64,000 bases of DNA from contig NZ_BMSA01000027.1 of NCBI RefSeq assembly GCF_014648915.1, positions 91,400-155,399 on the forward strand. The letters are read 5' to 3'. Position numbers and translations under genes: made by a program. The notes beneath the pieces are model-generated. The model saw only the letters and a list, made by a program, of their open reading frames with translations, was not told the origin of the DNA and ran no database searches. This document shows positions 33,848 through 42,388 of this stretch, piece after piece (position 1 is the first letter of the stretch; each line of letters opens with the position of its first letter). This DNA is from Streptomyces phaeofaciens (GTDB taxonomy: Bacteria > Actinomycetota > Actinomycetes > Streptomycetales > Streptomycetaceae).

Positions 33848-34489
33848 ATGGGCCGTGTGCGACTCGAAGCGATCACCTGGGAACGGCTCGGAGACCTGCT
33901 CGCCGAGCGGCTGCTCGACCTGAAGCCCGCCGACGGCAGCCCCTGGCCGCGCATCGCCTTCGACGGCGCCCCGGCGGCCCGGCCCGGCGACCTCGCCGAA
34001 CGCGTCGCGGAGGCCCTGCGCATACGCGGCCGGCCCTCCCGGGTCGTGGACGCGCACGGCTTCCTGCGCCCCGCATCCGTCCGCCTGGAGTACGGCCACC
34101 ACGACGCGGAGGCCTACTACGACGGCTGGCTCGACACCGGCGCCCTGTGGCGCGAGGTGTTCGGCCCCCTCGAAGCCGGCGGCGACGGACGGATCCTGCC
34201 CGACCTCTGGGACCCGGTCACCGACCGCGCCACCCGCAGCTCCTACGTCGAGCTCCCGCCCGGCGGCCTTCTGCTGCTGCACGGTCCCCTCCTGTTGCGC
34301 CACTGGTTCCCCTTCGACCTCAGCGTCCATGTCCTCCTCTCCCCGGGGGCCCTGCGCCGCCGCACCCCCGAGGCCGACCACTGGACGCTGCCCGCCTTCG
34401 AGAGCTACGAGCGGGAGACCGGCCCGGCGGCCACGGCCGACGTCCTCGTCCGCGCGGACGACCCGCGCCACCCGGCGTGGGGAGGCTGA
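33848..34489 (+). CDS. uridine kinase-like protein without P-loop
   Basis: A 213-residue Streptomyces protein annotated in relatives as uridine kinase. It has the kinase-like layout: IAFDGAPAARPGDLAERVAEALRIRG (the P-loop position), VVDAHGFLRPASVRLEYGH, YYDGWLDTGALWREVFGPL, LPPGGLLLLHGPLLLRHWFPFDLSVHVLL. The glycine-rich GxxxxGK(S/T) motif is missing, replaced by GAPAARPGD, so ATP binding in the usual way is doubtful. ATG 33848 or GTG 33857 (VRLEAITWERL) could be the start; no ribosome-binding site decides. Confidence 0.8.
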   Translation: MGRVRLEAITWERLGDLLAERLLDLKPADGSPWPRIAFDGAPAARPGDLAERVAEALRIRGRPSRVVDAHGFLRPASVRLEYGHHDAEAYYDGWLDTGALWREVFGPLEAGGDGRILPDLWDPVTDRATRSSYVELPPGGLLLLHGPLLLRHWFPFDLSVHVLLSPGALRRRTPEADHWTLPAFESYERETGPAATADVLVRADDPRHPAWGG

Positions 34490-34519
34490 TCCGCCAAACC
34501 CCTTTTAAATGCGCGTGCA

Positions 34520-34525
34520 TATAAC
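34520..34525 (+). promoter_or_regulatory. -10 box before the PPOX gene
   Basis: TATAAC lies 13 nt before ATG 34539 in an AT-rich patch. Transcription would start near 34532, so the mRNA is leaderless or nearly so. No good -35 box was seen. Confidence 0.45.
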
Positions 34526-34538
34526 TAGCGTGGGTGTC

Positions 34539-35042
34539 ATGTCGATCCCATCGAGCGCCGCCGCATCCTCCGGTTCCTCGGGCTCCTCCGACGCCTCCGA
34601 CGCCTCTGGCTCCTCGGCTTCCGCTGCCGCTCCTGGCGCCCCCGCCCCCTCTGTCTCCTTCTCCGACTCGGTCCGTGAGCTGCTGGACGGGCGGAACTTC
34701 GCCGCCGTCGCCACCCTCGGCCCCGACGGTGCCCCACAGAACTCGGTGGTCTGGATCAAACGCGAGGGCGACACCGTCCTCTTCTCCTCCACCGAAGGAC
34801 GCCAGAAGGTGCGCAACCTCCTGCGCGACCCCCGTGTCAGCGTCTCGGTGTACGACCTCGCGAACCCCTACACCTCGGTCGAGATCCGCGGCACCGCCGA
34901 GATCCTCCCCGATCCGGACAAGCGGCTCCCGCACGAGCTCTCGCACAAGTACCTCGGCATCGACCCGCCCGCCGAGAAGGAGGACGAGATCCGCGTGATC
35001 GTCCGGGTCGTCCCGCGGCGGATCGTGGGCTTCTCGGCCTGA
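34539..35042 (+). CDS. PPOX-class F420-dependent oxidoreductase
   Basis: A 167-residue split-barrel flavin/F420-binding protein of the pyridoxamine 5'-phosphate oxidase-like family. After a 40-residue Ser/Ala/Pro-rich variable N-terminus the family core starts (SVRELLDGRNFAAVATLGPD and GAPQNSVVWIKREGDTVLF-SSTEGRQKVRNLLRDPRVSVSVYD). Such proteins reduce small molecules with deazaflavin F420. ATG 34539 is preferred (no ribosome-binding site; -10 box near); GTG 34530 and ATG 34509 are in frame upstream. Confidence 0.87.
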   Translation: MSIPSSAAASSGSSGSSDASDASGSSASAAAPGAPAPSVSFSDSVRELLDGRNFAAVATLGPDGAPQNSVVWIKREGDTVLFSSTEGRQKVRNLLRDPRVSVSVYDLANPYTSVEIRGTAEILPDPDKRLPHELSHKYLGIDPPAEKEDEIRVIVRVVPRRIVGFSA

Positions 35043-35174
35043 TCACGGACCGGTTGGCGGGCCCGCCGCCGCACGGCTCCGGGTGCGGGCGCCCGTTGGT
35101 CCGGCGAGAATGTAGGGCGCCGGGACTAGCGGTGCTCCCGCGCCGCGCCGGCCGTCCGGCACCAGGAGGTACGC

Positions 35175-35609
35175 ATGACCACCGCCGGAGAAATCATGCA
35201 CCGGGGCGCCCGGTGGATCCCCGCCCACGAGACCCTCGACCGCGCCGCCCAGCTGATGCGCGAACTGGGCGTCGGAGCCCTGCCCATCGGCGACGACAGC
35301 GACCGGCTCTGTGGCATCCTCACCGACCGCGACATCGTCGTGGGCTGTGTGGCCATGGGCCACGACCCGTCCAAGGTCACCGCCGGAGAGATGGCCCAGG
35401 GCACCCCACGCTGGATCGAGGCGAGCGCCGACGTCGACGAGGTTCTCCGTGAGATGCAGGACCACCAGATCCGCCGGTTGCCCGTCATCGAGAACAAGCG
35501 GCTGGTGGGCATGATCAGCGAGGCCGACCTCGCCCGGCACCTGACCGAGGATCAGATCGCGTCCTGGGCCGAGAGCGTCTACGCCATGGCCGGGACGAGC
35601 CGGCACTGA
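35175..35609 (+). CDS. CBS domain pair protein
   Basis: A 144-residue protein made of two CBS domains (about residues 8-60 and 76-130): GEIMHRGARWIPAHETLDRAAQLM, GALPIGDDSDRLCGILTDRDIV, then VDEVLREMQDHQIRRLPVIENKRLVGMISEADLAR. CBS pairs bind adenosine nucleotides and act as energy or redox sensors. In Streptomyces many such stand-alone proteins exist. ATG 35175 has CAGGAGG 6 nt upstream. Confidence 0.94.
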   Translation: MTTAGEIMHRGARWIPAHETLDRAAQLMRELGVGALPIGDDSDRLCGILTDRDIVVGCVAMGHDPSKVTAGEMAQGTPRWIEASADVDEVLREMQDHQIRRLPVIENKRLVGMISEADLARHLTEDQIASWAESVYAMAGTSRH

Positions 35610-35666
35610 CGCACTGTCCGTGCGGGCACCGTCCGTGCGGGCGTCGGCGTTGTCGGCCGGCGCGTC

Positions 35667-36794
35667 TCAGAGCCAGCCGTTGCGCCGAAAGCCGCGGTAC
35701 AGCACCAGACAGACGACGGATATCACGCCGAGCACCAGCGGGTAGCCGAACCTCCAGTGCAGCTCCGGCATGTGGTCGAAGTTCATGCCGTAGACCCCGC
35801 AGACCATCGTCGGGACGGCGATCACCGCGGCCCAGGCGGTGATCTTCCGCATGTCCTCGTTCTGCGCGACCGTGACCTGGGCGAGGTGCGCCTGAAGGAT
35901 CGAGTTGAGCAGTTCGTCGAATGCGGCGATCTGCTCAGTGGCCCTCAGCAGATGGTCGGAGACGTCCCGGAAGTACGCCTGTATCTCCGGGTCGACCACC
36001 CGGACCGGCCGGTCGGCGAGGTCCAGCAGCGGACGCTTCAGCGGCACCACGGCCCGCTTCAGCTCCAGGAGTTCCCGCTTGAGCTGGTAGATCCGACCCG
36101 GGTCGGCCCGTGCGCCGTTCTCCGCGAAGACATCCGCCTCGACCTGGTCGATGTCGGCCTGCACGGCGTCGATGACGTTGAGGTAGTCGTCGACCACATG
36201 ATCCGCGATGGCGTGCAGCACCGCCGAGGGGCCCTTGGTGAGCTGGCCGGGATCGGACTCCAGCTCCTCTCGCAGCGGGCCCAGCGAGCTGTGCCGTCCG
36301 TGCCGCACCGTGATGACGAAGTCCGGGCCGACGAAGACCATGATCTCGCCGGTGTTGACCACCTCGCTGGTCGACGTCAGCTGCTCGTGCTCGACGTAGC
36401 AGACCGTTTTGAACACCGCGAACAGCGTCTCGCCGTACCGCTCGACCTTCGGCCGCTGATGGGCCTCGATCGCGTCCTCGACGGCCAGCGGATGCAGGTC
36501 GAACAGCTCGGCGATGCCCGCGAACTCGTCGTTCGTCGGCTCGTGGAGACCGAGCCAGACGAAGCCGTGACGGTTCTTGCGGACCTGCTCCACCATGTCG
36601 ACGAGATCGCCGGCCACCGGGGCGCGCACACCGTCCCGGTACGAAACGCAGTTCACCACCGAGGAGCCCAGTGGGGAGCGCGCGTGGTGGCTCAGGTCGA
36701 CCCGCGCACGCCGTCGGCCCAACCGCGCCACCTTGCGCAGACCGCCGACCTTGTCGAGGCCGGTGACCTTCCGCAGATTCCCCGCCATGGTCAT
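35667..36794 (-). CDS. corA: magnesium/cobalt transport protein CorA
   Basis: A 375-residue homopentameric Mg2+/Co2+ channel. The large N-terminal cytoplasmic domain (about residues 40-310) ends in the long stalk helix, and two C-terminal membrane helices follow; the selectivity motif is in VCGVYGMNFDHMPEL (GMN). The C-terminus is basic (YRGFRRNGWL), as in CorA. ATG 36794 has AAGGAG 6 nt upstream. The first 30 residues are a basic extension. It faces the CBS gene across 57 bp. Confidence 0.95.
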   Translation of the reverse strand: MTMAGNLRKVTGLDKVGGLRKVARLGRRRARVDLSHHARSPLGSSVVNCVSYRDGVRAPVAGDLVDMVEQVRKNRHGFVWLGLHEPTNDEFAGIAELFDLHPLAVEDAIEAHQRPKVERYGETLFAVFKTVCYVEHEQLTSTSEVVNTGEIMVFVGPDFVITVRHGRHSSLGPLREELESDPGQLTKGPSAVLHAIADHVVDDYLNVIDAVQADIDQVEADVFAENGARADPGRIYQLKRELLELKRAVVPLKRPLLDLADRPVRVVDPEIQAYFRDVSDHLLRATEQIAAFDELLNSILQAHLAQVTVAQNEDMRKITAWAAVIAVPTMVCGVYGMNFDHMPELHWRFGYPLVLGVISVVCLVLYRGFRRNGWL

Positions 36795-37061
36795 CTGGGT
36801 CTCCTTGCGTGTATCTCCTCGCGCCGCACACCTGCGCCCTGGCGCGCCAGTCTGCCAGGCTCGCGTATGCCGTGGGTAAGCCTGTGGAAGGGGAGGATTC
36901 CGCTTTGTTCCCGCCTGTGGACAACGCTGCGACGAAGCGGCGGTGACGCCGATTCCGGCCCTTCCCCGCCCGGTCCTCGACGGCGTCTACCCGCCTCCGG
37001 CGTGCGCAATCCGGCCGCGTCTACCACCTCGGACAAGCGGGGCAACTGGGATGATCACCGC

Positions 37062-37856
37062 ATGACGCGAACCGACGGGTATCTCCTGGACAACGGGCAG
37101 ACCGAGGCGGCCGAACGCTTCGACGCCTTCGCCGCCCTCTTCGACCCCACGACGTTCCGCCACCTCGAAGGGCTCGGCGTCGGCCCCGGCTGGCGCTGCT
37201 GGGAGGTCGGAGCGGGCGGCACCTCCGTGGTGTCCTGGCTCGCCAAGAAGGTCGGGCCCACCGGCAAGGTCGTCGCGACCGACATCGACATCAGCCTGCT
37301 GTCCGCCGTCGACCGCCCGCCGGTCGAAGTACGTGTCCACGACGTCGGTGCCGAGGAATCGCCGGGCGAGGGTTTCGACCTGGTGCACGCCCGGCTCGTA
37401 CTGGTCCATGTCCCGGACCGGGAAGGGGCGTTGAGATCGATGGTCAACGCCCTGCGGCCCGGCGGACGCCTCCTCGTCGAGGACGGCGATCCGGCCCTCC
37501 AGCCCCTGATCTGCCCCGACGAGTACGGCCCCGAGCAGCAGCTGGCCAACCGCCTGCGGCACGGCTTCCGCAAGCTGCTCGCCGACCGGGGCGCCGACCT
37601 CTCCTACGGCCGCAAGCTGCCGCGTCTCCTGCGCGAGGCCGGGCTGCGCCGCGTCGAGGCCGACGCCTACTTCCCGGTCAGCTCGCCCGCCTGCGCGGCC
37701 CTGGAGTCCGCGACGGTCCGTCAGATCCGCGGCAGGCTCGTCACCGCCGGCCTTGCGACCGACGACGACGTCGACCGCCACCTGGCCAACGTGGCCTCGG
37801 GCAGCATGGACCTGGCGACAGCGCCGCTGATCTCGGCGTGGGGGAGGAAGGGGTAG
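37062..37856 (+). CDS. class I SAM-dependent methyltransferase
   Basis: A 264-residue methyltransferase. SAM motif I is CWEVGAGGTSVVSWLAKKVG (about residues 46-65), followed by GKVVATDIDISLLSAV, FDLVHARLVLVHVPDRE and LRPGGRLLVED, the pattern of ubiE/COQ5-like enzymes. The substrate is unknown. ATG 37062 lacks a strong ribosome-binding site. A terminator at 37985 separates it from the convergent psuK-like gene. Confidence 0.85.
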   Translation: MTRTDGYLLDNGQTEAAERFDAFAALFDPTTFRHLEGLGVGPGWRCWEVGAGGTSVVSWLAKKVGPTGKVVATDIDISLLSAVDRPPVEVRVHDVGAEESPGEGFDLVHARLVLVHVPDREGALRSMVNALRPGGRLLVEDGDPALQPLICPDEYGPEQQLANRLRHGFRKLLADRGADLSYGRKLPRLLREAGLRRVEADAYFPVSSPACAALESATVRQIRGRLVTAGLATDDDVDRHLANVASGSMDLATAPLISAWGRKG

Positions 37857-37984
37857 AGGCCGGGGAGTTGTGGTGGGTCGAGGGGGCGTTGGGGGCACGG
37901 GCCGTTCGGCGCACGGCGGGCGTGGGGCACGTCGTGGCCGTAGAGGGACGGGGGACGGGGACGGGGGACAGGAGGCGCGGTGGG

Positions 37985-38009
37985 TGCCGGACCCGTCGCC
38001 GGTCCGGCA
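37985..38009. terminator. terminator at the psuK end
   Basis: TGCCGGACC (37985-37993) pairs with GGTCCGGCA (38001-38009) around CGTCGCC. It directly abuts the stop codon of the kinase gene on the minus strand. Confidence 0.75.
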
Positions 38010-39065
38010 TCAGTGAGGTAGTGCCCCCGCGCGGGTCGTCTCCACCGTCTCCGCCCCACCGAGGGCGGCCGGGGCATCAGAGGACTTCGGGTCGTGGCTC
38101 GCCGCCGGAGGTCTGCCGCCGACACGTTCCACGGCCCGGGCCCCCGCCCGGCACCCCTCGGCCGCCGCGACCACGGGAGTGGCGCCCGTGAGCAAGGTGG
38201 CGAGGAAAGCGCCGGTGAAAGCGTCACCCGCGCCCGTGGTGTCCCGGGGCGTCGCGGGGGTCGCGGGGATGCGGGCGAGTACGGCACCGTTCCTCGCCAC
38301 CAGTGCGCCGTCCGCCCCCTGCTTCGCCACCACCAGCGGGATGCGACGGCTCAGCTCGGCCGCCGCGCCCGCACCGTCCGGCAGCCCGGTGAGCAGACAC
38401 GCCTCGTCACGGCTGGGCAGCAGCAGGTCCACGCCCCGGACCAGGGCCAGGAACCGCTCGATGCCCAGTTCCACCAGGAAACCCGCCGACGCGGGGTCGA
38501 GACTGACCGGCACCCCACGCGCGCGTGCCGATGCCAGGGCCGTACCGACCAGCGCCCGCCCGGACTCGGAGAACAGCAGGTAGCCCGAGAGATGCAGCCG
38601 TCCCACCCCGTCCAGGAGGGTGTCCGACCAGTCGCCGGGATCGAGCCGCAAAGACGCCCCGCTGTCGGTGAGGAACGTCCGCTCGGCCGCGGCACCCGTG
38701 TCGACCAGGCAGATCACCGTCCCGGTCGGCGCCTGCGGATCGACGACCAGCCGGGGCCGCACCCCGCAGGCGGTCAGCTCCCGTTCGTGCCAGGCCGCAG
38801 CGTCCGCACCCACCCGGCCGAGCAGCCGTACGTCCGCGCTGCCCCAGTGGGCCGCCCAGCACGCCACGTTGGCGCCCGCGCCACCCGGCAGGGTGCGGAT
38901 CACGGCGGCCGTGTCCGTCCCCGAGGCCAGCGGCCCCCGATGCCGTGCGACGACGTCCGTCACGACGTCCCCGACCACCAGCAGCGCCCCACCCGCGCCG
39001 GCCCCGCCCGGCTCCGGGCCGCCGCCCGGGTCGCGCGGCTCCTTTCCGCCCGTCAGCCCGGTCAT
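38010..39065 (-). CDS. psuK: PfkB-family kinase, probable pseudouridine kinase
   Basis: A 351-residue ribokinase-fold sugar kinase. Seen are the N-terminal LLVVGDVVTDVVARHRGPLA, the GG-rich substrate motif RTLPGGAGANVACWAAHWG, and the C-terminal PfkB signature RDTTGAGDAFTGAFLATLL with the catalytic Asp. With psuG directly upstream it most likely phosphorylates pseudouridine to pseudouridine 5'-phosphate. Its ATG (39065) overlaps the psuG stop (39064-39062), so translation is coupled. Confidence 0.85.
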   Translation of the reverse strand: MTGLTGGKEPRDPGGGPEPGGAGAGGALLVVGDVVTDVVARHRGPLASGTDTAAVIRTLPGGAGANVACWAAHWGSADVRLLGRVGADAAAWHERELTACGVRPRLVVDPQAPTGTVICLVDTGAAAERTFLTDSGASLRLDPGDWSDTLLDGVGRLHLSGYLLFSESGRALVGTALASARARGVPVSLDPASAGFLVELGIERFLALVRGVDLLLPSRDEACLLTGLPDGAGAAAELSRRIPLVVAKQGADGALVARNGAVLARIPATPATPRDTTGAGDAFTGAFLATLLTGATPVVAAAEGCRAGARAVERVGGRPPAASHDPKSSDAPAALGGAETVETTRAGALPH

Positions 39066-39970
39066 GCCCCGGCCCAAGCCGCCGCGATCCTCCCCGCCAG
39101 CCGTACATTGCCGCGCACCGCCGCCAGGTTCGCGCTCAGCGACGCCCCGTCGGTGTGCCGCACCAGGTAGTCGAGCAGGAACGGCGTCACGCCCTGGCCG
39201 GTGACGCCCGCCGCCTCGCACGCGTGCAGCGCGTCGGCGAGCACGCGCGCGTGCAGCGCGGGATCCAGCTGCTCCTCCTCGGGCACCGGGTTGGCCACGA
39301 TCAGCGCCGACTCCGGTACGTCCAGCGCGTCCTGAGCCCGCATCACCTCGGCCACCTGCTCCGGGGACTCCAGCGTCCAGTCCACCGGATGCCCCGAGTC
39401 GGACAGATAGAAGCCGGGGAAGCGGTCCGTGCCGTATCCGGCGACGGCCACGCCCAGCGTCTCCAGCCGCTGGAGGGTCGCAGGAACGTCCAGGATGGAC
39501 TTGACCCCCGCGCACACCACCGTGACCCGCGTGCGTGCCAGCAGGCCGAGGTCGGCGGACTCGTCCTGCGTGACCGTCCACTCCCGGTGCACACCGCCGA
39601 GCCCGCCCGTCGCGAACACCCGCACACCCGCCAGCGCGGCCAGCAGCGCCGTCGCCGACACGGTGGTCGCCCCGCTCGCGCCCGAGGCCACCGCCAGCGG
39701 CAGGTCGCGATGGCCCAGCTTGCGGATCCCGTCCTCGTTGGCGACCCGCTCCAACTGCTCCTTGTCCAGGCCGACATGGGGCCGCCCGTCGAGCACGGCG
39801 ATCGTCGCCGGCACGGCGCCCTGCTCACGGACGACCGCCTCCAGCTCCAGCGCCACCTGGAGATTGCGCGGGCGAGGCAGCCCGTGCGCGATGATCGTGG
39901 ACTCCAGGGCCACCACGGGTCGACGCGCGTCGACCGCCTCCCGCACCTCTTCCGACACCCTCAGCACCAC
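39062..39970 (-). CDS. psuG: pseudouridine-5'-phosphate glycosidase
   Basis: A 302-residue enzyme that reversibly splits pseudouridine 5'-phosphate into uracil and ribose 5-phosphate. Family signatures: VVALESTIIAHGLPRPRNLQ near the N-terminus, GATTVSATALLAALAGVRVFATGGLGGVHR, AGVKSILDVPATLQRLETLGV, and QGVTPFLLDYLVRHTDG. It works with the coupled kinase in RNA-derived pseudouridine breakdown. GTG 39970 follows AGGAGG at 5 nt; a second GTG (39967) is adjacent. Confidence 0.95.
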   Translation of the reverse strand: MVLRVSEEVREAVDARRPVVALESTIIAHGLPRPRNLQVALELEAVVREQGAVPATIAVLDGRPHVGLDKEQLERVANEDGIRKLGHRDLPLAVASGASGATTVSATALLAALAGVRVFATGGLGGVHREWTVTQDESADLGLLARTRVTVVCAGVKSILDVPATLQRLETLGVAVAGYGTDRFPGFYLSDSGHPVDWTLESPEQVAEVMRAQDALDVPESALIVANPVPEEEQLDPALHARVLADALHACEAAGVTGQGVTPFLLDYLVRHTDGASLSANLAAVRGNVRLAGRIAAAWAGA

Positions 39971-40109
39971 GTCCGCCTCCTGTCCGTCGGTCTCCCCTCA
40001 TCCCTGGCGAGCGCCGCACCGGGTCAAACCCCGGCGCCCTGTGGGAGACACCACCGGCCCCCGACGCATGGAGGAGCCACGAACGGCTCCCGACGCCTGA
40101 CCGAGGCAC

Positions 40110-40262
40110 TCCCGGTCGGCACTCGCTCGTACGGGAGGTACCCCCGTCGGCACGCAAGAGGCCCCCCGTCGGTACGCAGGACGGAGGCGCCCCCGGCCGG
40201 AACTCAGAACGGAGGCGCGCTCGGGCGGCGCGCAGGACGGAGGCCGCACCCATGGCCGGCAC
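40110..40262. repeat. degenerate repeats between psuG and the MFS gene
   Basis: Two families overlap in this 290-bp gap: (T/C)CCCCGTCGGCACGCA-like units near 40110-40170, and units of about 28-31 bp centred on CAG-ACGGAGGC at 40173-40262. No gene was recognised in 39971-40262. Confidence 0.55.
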
Positions 40263-41558
40263 TCAGCCGCCCGCCGCCTCGCCCGCCACCGCGCCGCCGC
40301 CTCTGCCCCGCGTGAACAGCACCAGAACGGCCAGCGGCACGAGCAGGCAGGCCGCCGCGAGGTTCAGCCACGCGTAGCCGGCCTTCGCCACCACCAGCCC
40401 GGCGATCGCCCCTCCGATGCCGGCCGAGGTGTTCATCGTGAGGTCGGAGAACCCCTGAGCGGCCGCCCGCGCCGACTGCGGAACCGCGTCCGTCAGCAGC
40501 GCGGAGCCGGACACGAGCCCGGCCGACCAGCCCAGGCCGAGTACGAAGAGCCCCGCGGCGGTCTGCCCCTTACTACCGCCCGCGGTACCCGCCAGGAACA
40601 GCGCGCAAGCCAGCAGCCCTGCCGCGAGCCCCGTCACGGACAGCCGCCCCACCCGGTCCGCGAGCCGGCCCATCAGCGGGGAGAACGCGTACATGCCGGC
40701 GATGTGCCCGCTGATGACCAGCCCGATCAGGTCGATGCTCGCCCCGTGGTGGGCGAGGTCGACCGGGGTCATGGACATCACGGAGACCATCGCCGTGTGC
40801 GACACGGCCACCGTCACCAGCGCGAGCCGGGCGAGCGGGGATTCGGCGATGGCCGACCAGCCGGCGCGCAGGGAGCGGGCCGCGGGGGACCGCTCGTCCT
40901 CCGGTGCGAGCGCGCGGGCGGTCAGCAGCGGGTCGGGTCGCAGCAGCACGGCCACCACGACCGCCGATATGACGAAGATCCCGGCCGCCCACAGGAAGGG
41001 GCCCGCCGCCGCGGGTATCCCGAGACCGGCGACACTGCGGCCGGCGGGCGCGGCGATGTTCGGACCCACCACCGCGCCGATGGTGGTCGCCCACACCACG
41101 TGCGAGATCGCCCGGGCCCGGCGGTCCGGCTCGGCCAGATCGGCGGCCGCGAACCGCGCCTGGAGGTTCGCCGAAGAGGCCGCGCCGAAGGCCGCCATGC
41201 CGCACAGCAGCAGCGGAAAACTCCCGACCCGTGCCGCGACCACCACGACCGCGGCCCCGAGGGCGCCGATGAGATAGGCCAGGACGAGCCCCGGCCGGCG
41301 TCCGCGCGCGGTCATCAGCGCGGCCAGCGGCATCGACAGCACGGCCGTCCCCGCGACGGTCGCGGTGGGCGCCAGCCCGGACAGTGCCTCGGTGCCGCTG
41401 ACCTGCTTGGCGAGGACGGTGGCCAGTCCGATGCCGGTGGCAACGCCGAGCCCGCCGAGGATCTGGCTGACGATCAGCACCGCGGTCGTACGACGCCGCA
41501 GGGCCGGCAGCAGCTCGGCGCGGACGGGCGCCGTGGTGGCGCGCTCGACGGCGGTCAC
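40263..41558 (-). CDS. MFS transporter
   Basis: A 431-residue major facilitator with about twelve membrane helices. Recognisable are the first-half motif A-like MPLAALMTARGRRPGLVLAY and the second-half FSPLMGRLADRVGRLSVTGL, both cytoplasmic loops. It is a probable drug or metabolite exporter (DHA-type), with no substrate evidence. GTG 41558 (VTAVERATT) is chosen; GTG 41567 is three codons upstream. It runs downstream of ogt on the same strand, 95 bp away. Confidence 0.85.
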   Translation of the reverse strand: MTAVERATTAPVRAELLPALRRRTTAVLIVSQILGGLGVATGIGLATVLAKQVSGTEALSGLAPTATVAGTAVLSMPLAALMTARGRRPGLVLAYLIGALGAAVVVVAARVGSFPLLLCGMAAFGAASSANLQARFAAADLAEPDRRARAISHVVWATTIGAVVGPNIAAPAGRSVAGLGIPAAAGPFLWAAGIFVISAVVVAVLLRPDPLLTARALAPEDERSPAARSLRAGWSAIAESPLARLALVTVAVSHTAMVSVMSMTPVDLAHHGASIDLIGLVISGHIAGMYAFSPLMGRLADRVGRLSVTGLAAGLLACALFLAGTAGGSKGQTAAGLFVLGLGWSAGLVSGSALLTDAVPQSARAAAQGFSDLTMNTSAGIGGAIAGLVVAKAGYAWLNLAAACLLVPLAVLVLFTRGRGGGAVAGEAAGG

Positions 41559-41653
41559 GGCCGGCACCCCGGTGTCGCGCGGCCGTACGGATGGACGGTG
41601 AGTGTGGTCACCGGCGCAGTCTCCCCCTTTCGGCAGGGCGCGGTCTCGCCCTG

Positions 41654-42208
41654 TCAGAACAGCGGCTCGGGCAGGACCCCTTCCAGTGCGAGCAGCTTGC
41701 GCTTGGTCTCCAGGCCGCCCCCGAACCCGCCGATGCCCCCGTCGCTCTCGACGACCCGGTGGCAGGGAACCACGACCGGCAGCGGATTGGCACCCATGGC
41801 CACCCCCACCGCCTGGGCGGCGCCCGGCTGCCCGACCCGCTTGGCCAGGTCGCCGTAGCCGACGACCGCCCCGTACGGAACGCCGGACGCCAGCTCGCGC
41901 AGCACCTGCCGGTTGAAGCCCGAGATCAGGGACCAGTCCAGCGGCAGCTCGAAGGCGCGCCGGTTCCCCGCGAAGTAGGCGTCGACCTGCTGTATCGCCT
42001 CGGCGAGCAGCGGGGAGCCGGGCTCCTCGACGGGCTCCGTGCCGAGCCGGTCGGCGAGCCGGCCGAGCGCCTTGTCCCGGACCGCGTCGGTGGCGTGGAA
42101 CACGACGTTGACCAGACCTGCGTGGGTCGCGGCCAGCAGCAGCGGGCCGATGTCGGTGCCGACTACGGTCCATACGACCTGCTGCTCGTACTGCCCATGG
42201 CTGCTCAT
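41654..42208 (-). CDS. ogt: methylated-DNA-protein-cysteine methyltransferase
   Basis: A 184-residue suicide DNA-repair protein that moves the alkyl group of O6-alkylguanine onto its own cysteine. The active site VVVPCHRVVESDGGIGGFGG is present, with the helix-turn-helix VGYGDLAKRVGQPGAAQAVG before it and an N-terminal ribonuclease-H-like domain. ATG 42208 (MSSHGQYEQQVVWTVV) is set by a PafBC-type promoter ending 7 nt upstream, so translation is probably leaderless. The same promoter is found at uvrB and uvrA. Confidence 0.95.
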   Translation of the reverse strand: MSSHGQYEQQVVWTVVGTDIGPLLLAATHAGLVNVVFHATDAVRDKALGRLADRLGTEPVEEPGSPLLAEAIQQVDAYFAGNRRAFELPLDWSLISGFNRQVLRELASGVPYGAVVGYGDLAKRVGQPGAAQAVGVAMGANPLPVVVPCHRVVESDGGIGGFGGGLETKRKLLALEGVLPEPLF

Positions 42209-42215
42209 GCGACCC

Positions 42216-42238
42216 ACCGTACGACCCGCCACTGACAA
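42216..42238 (-). promoter_or_regulatory. PafBC-type DNA-damage promoter of ogt
   Basis: On the minus strand TTGTCAGTG (42238-42230), 8 nt, then TACGGT (42221-42216), with 7 nt to the ATG. It matches the TTGTCRGTG-N8-TAnnnT consensus for RecA/LexA-independent damage promoters. Confidence 0.85.
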
Positions 42239-42388
42239 CGCCCCGGGCACCGGCGATGCTCCAGCCACAGGCCATGGCCCTGCCACGGCTGAACGCCCCC
42301 ACCACCACTCGACGCCCCCGCCGGGCCGCCCCCACCGGCAGGGAAGGCCCCTCCCCGGGCCCGCCCCGCACGCGAGGCAGGCCCGGTG

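Noticed and set aside
35603..35625. GTCAGTG on the minus strand after the CBS gene as a damage promoter of corA
   Set aside because: The -10 position reads TCCCGG and corA begins more than 1 kb away on the wrong side.
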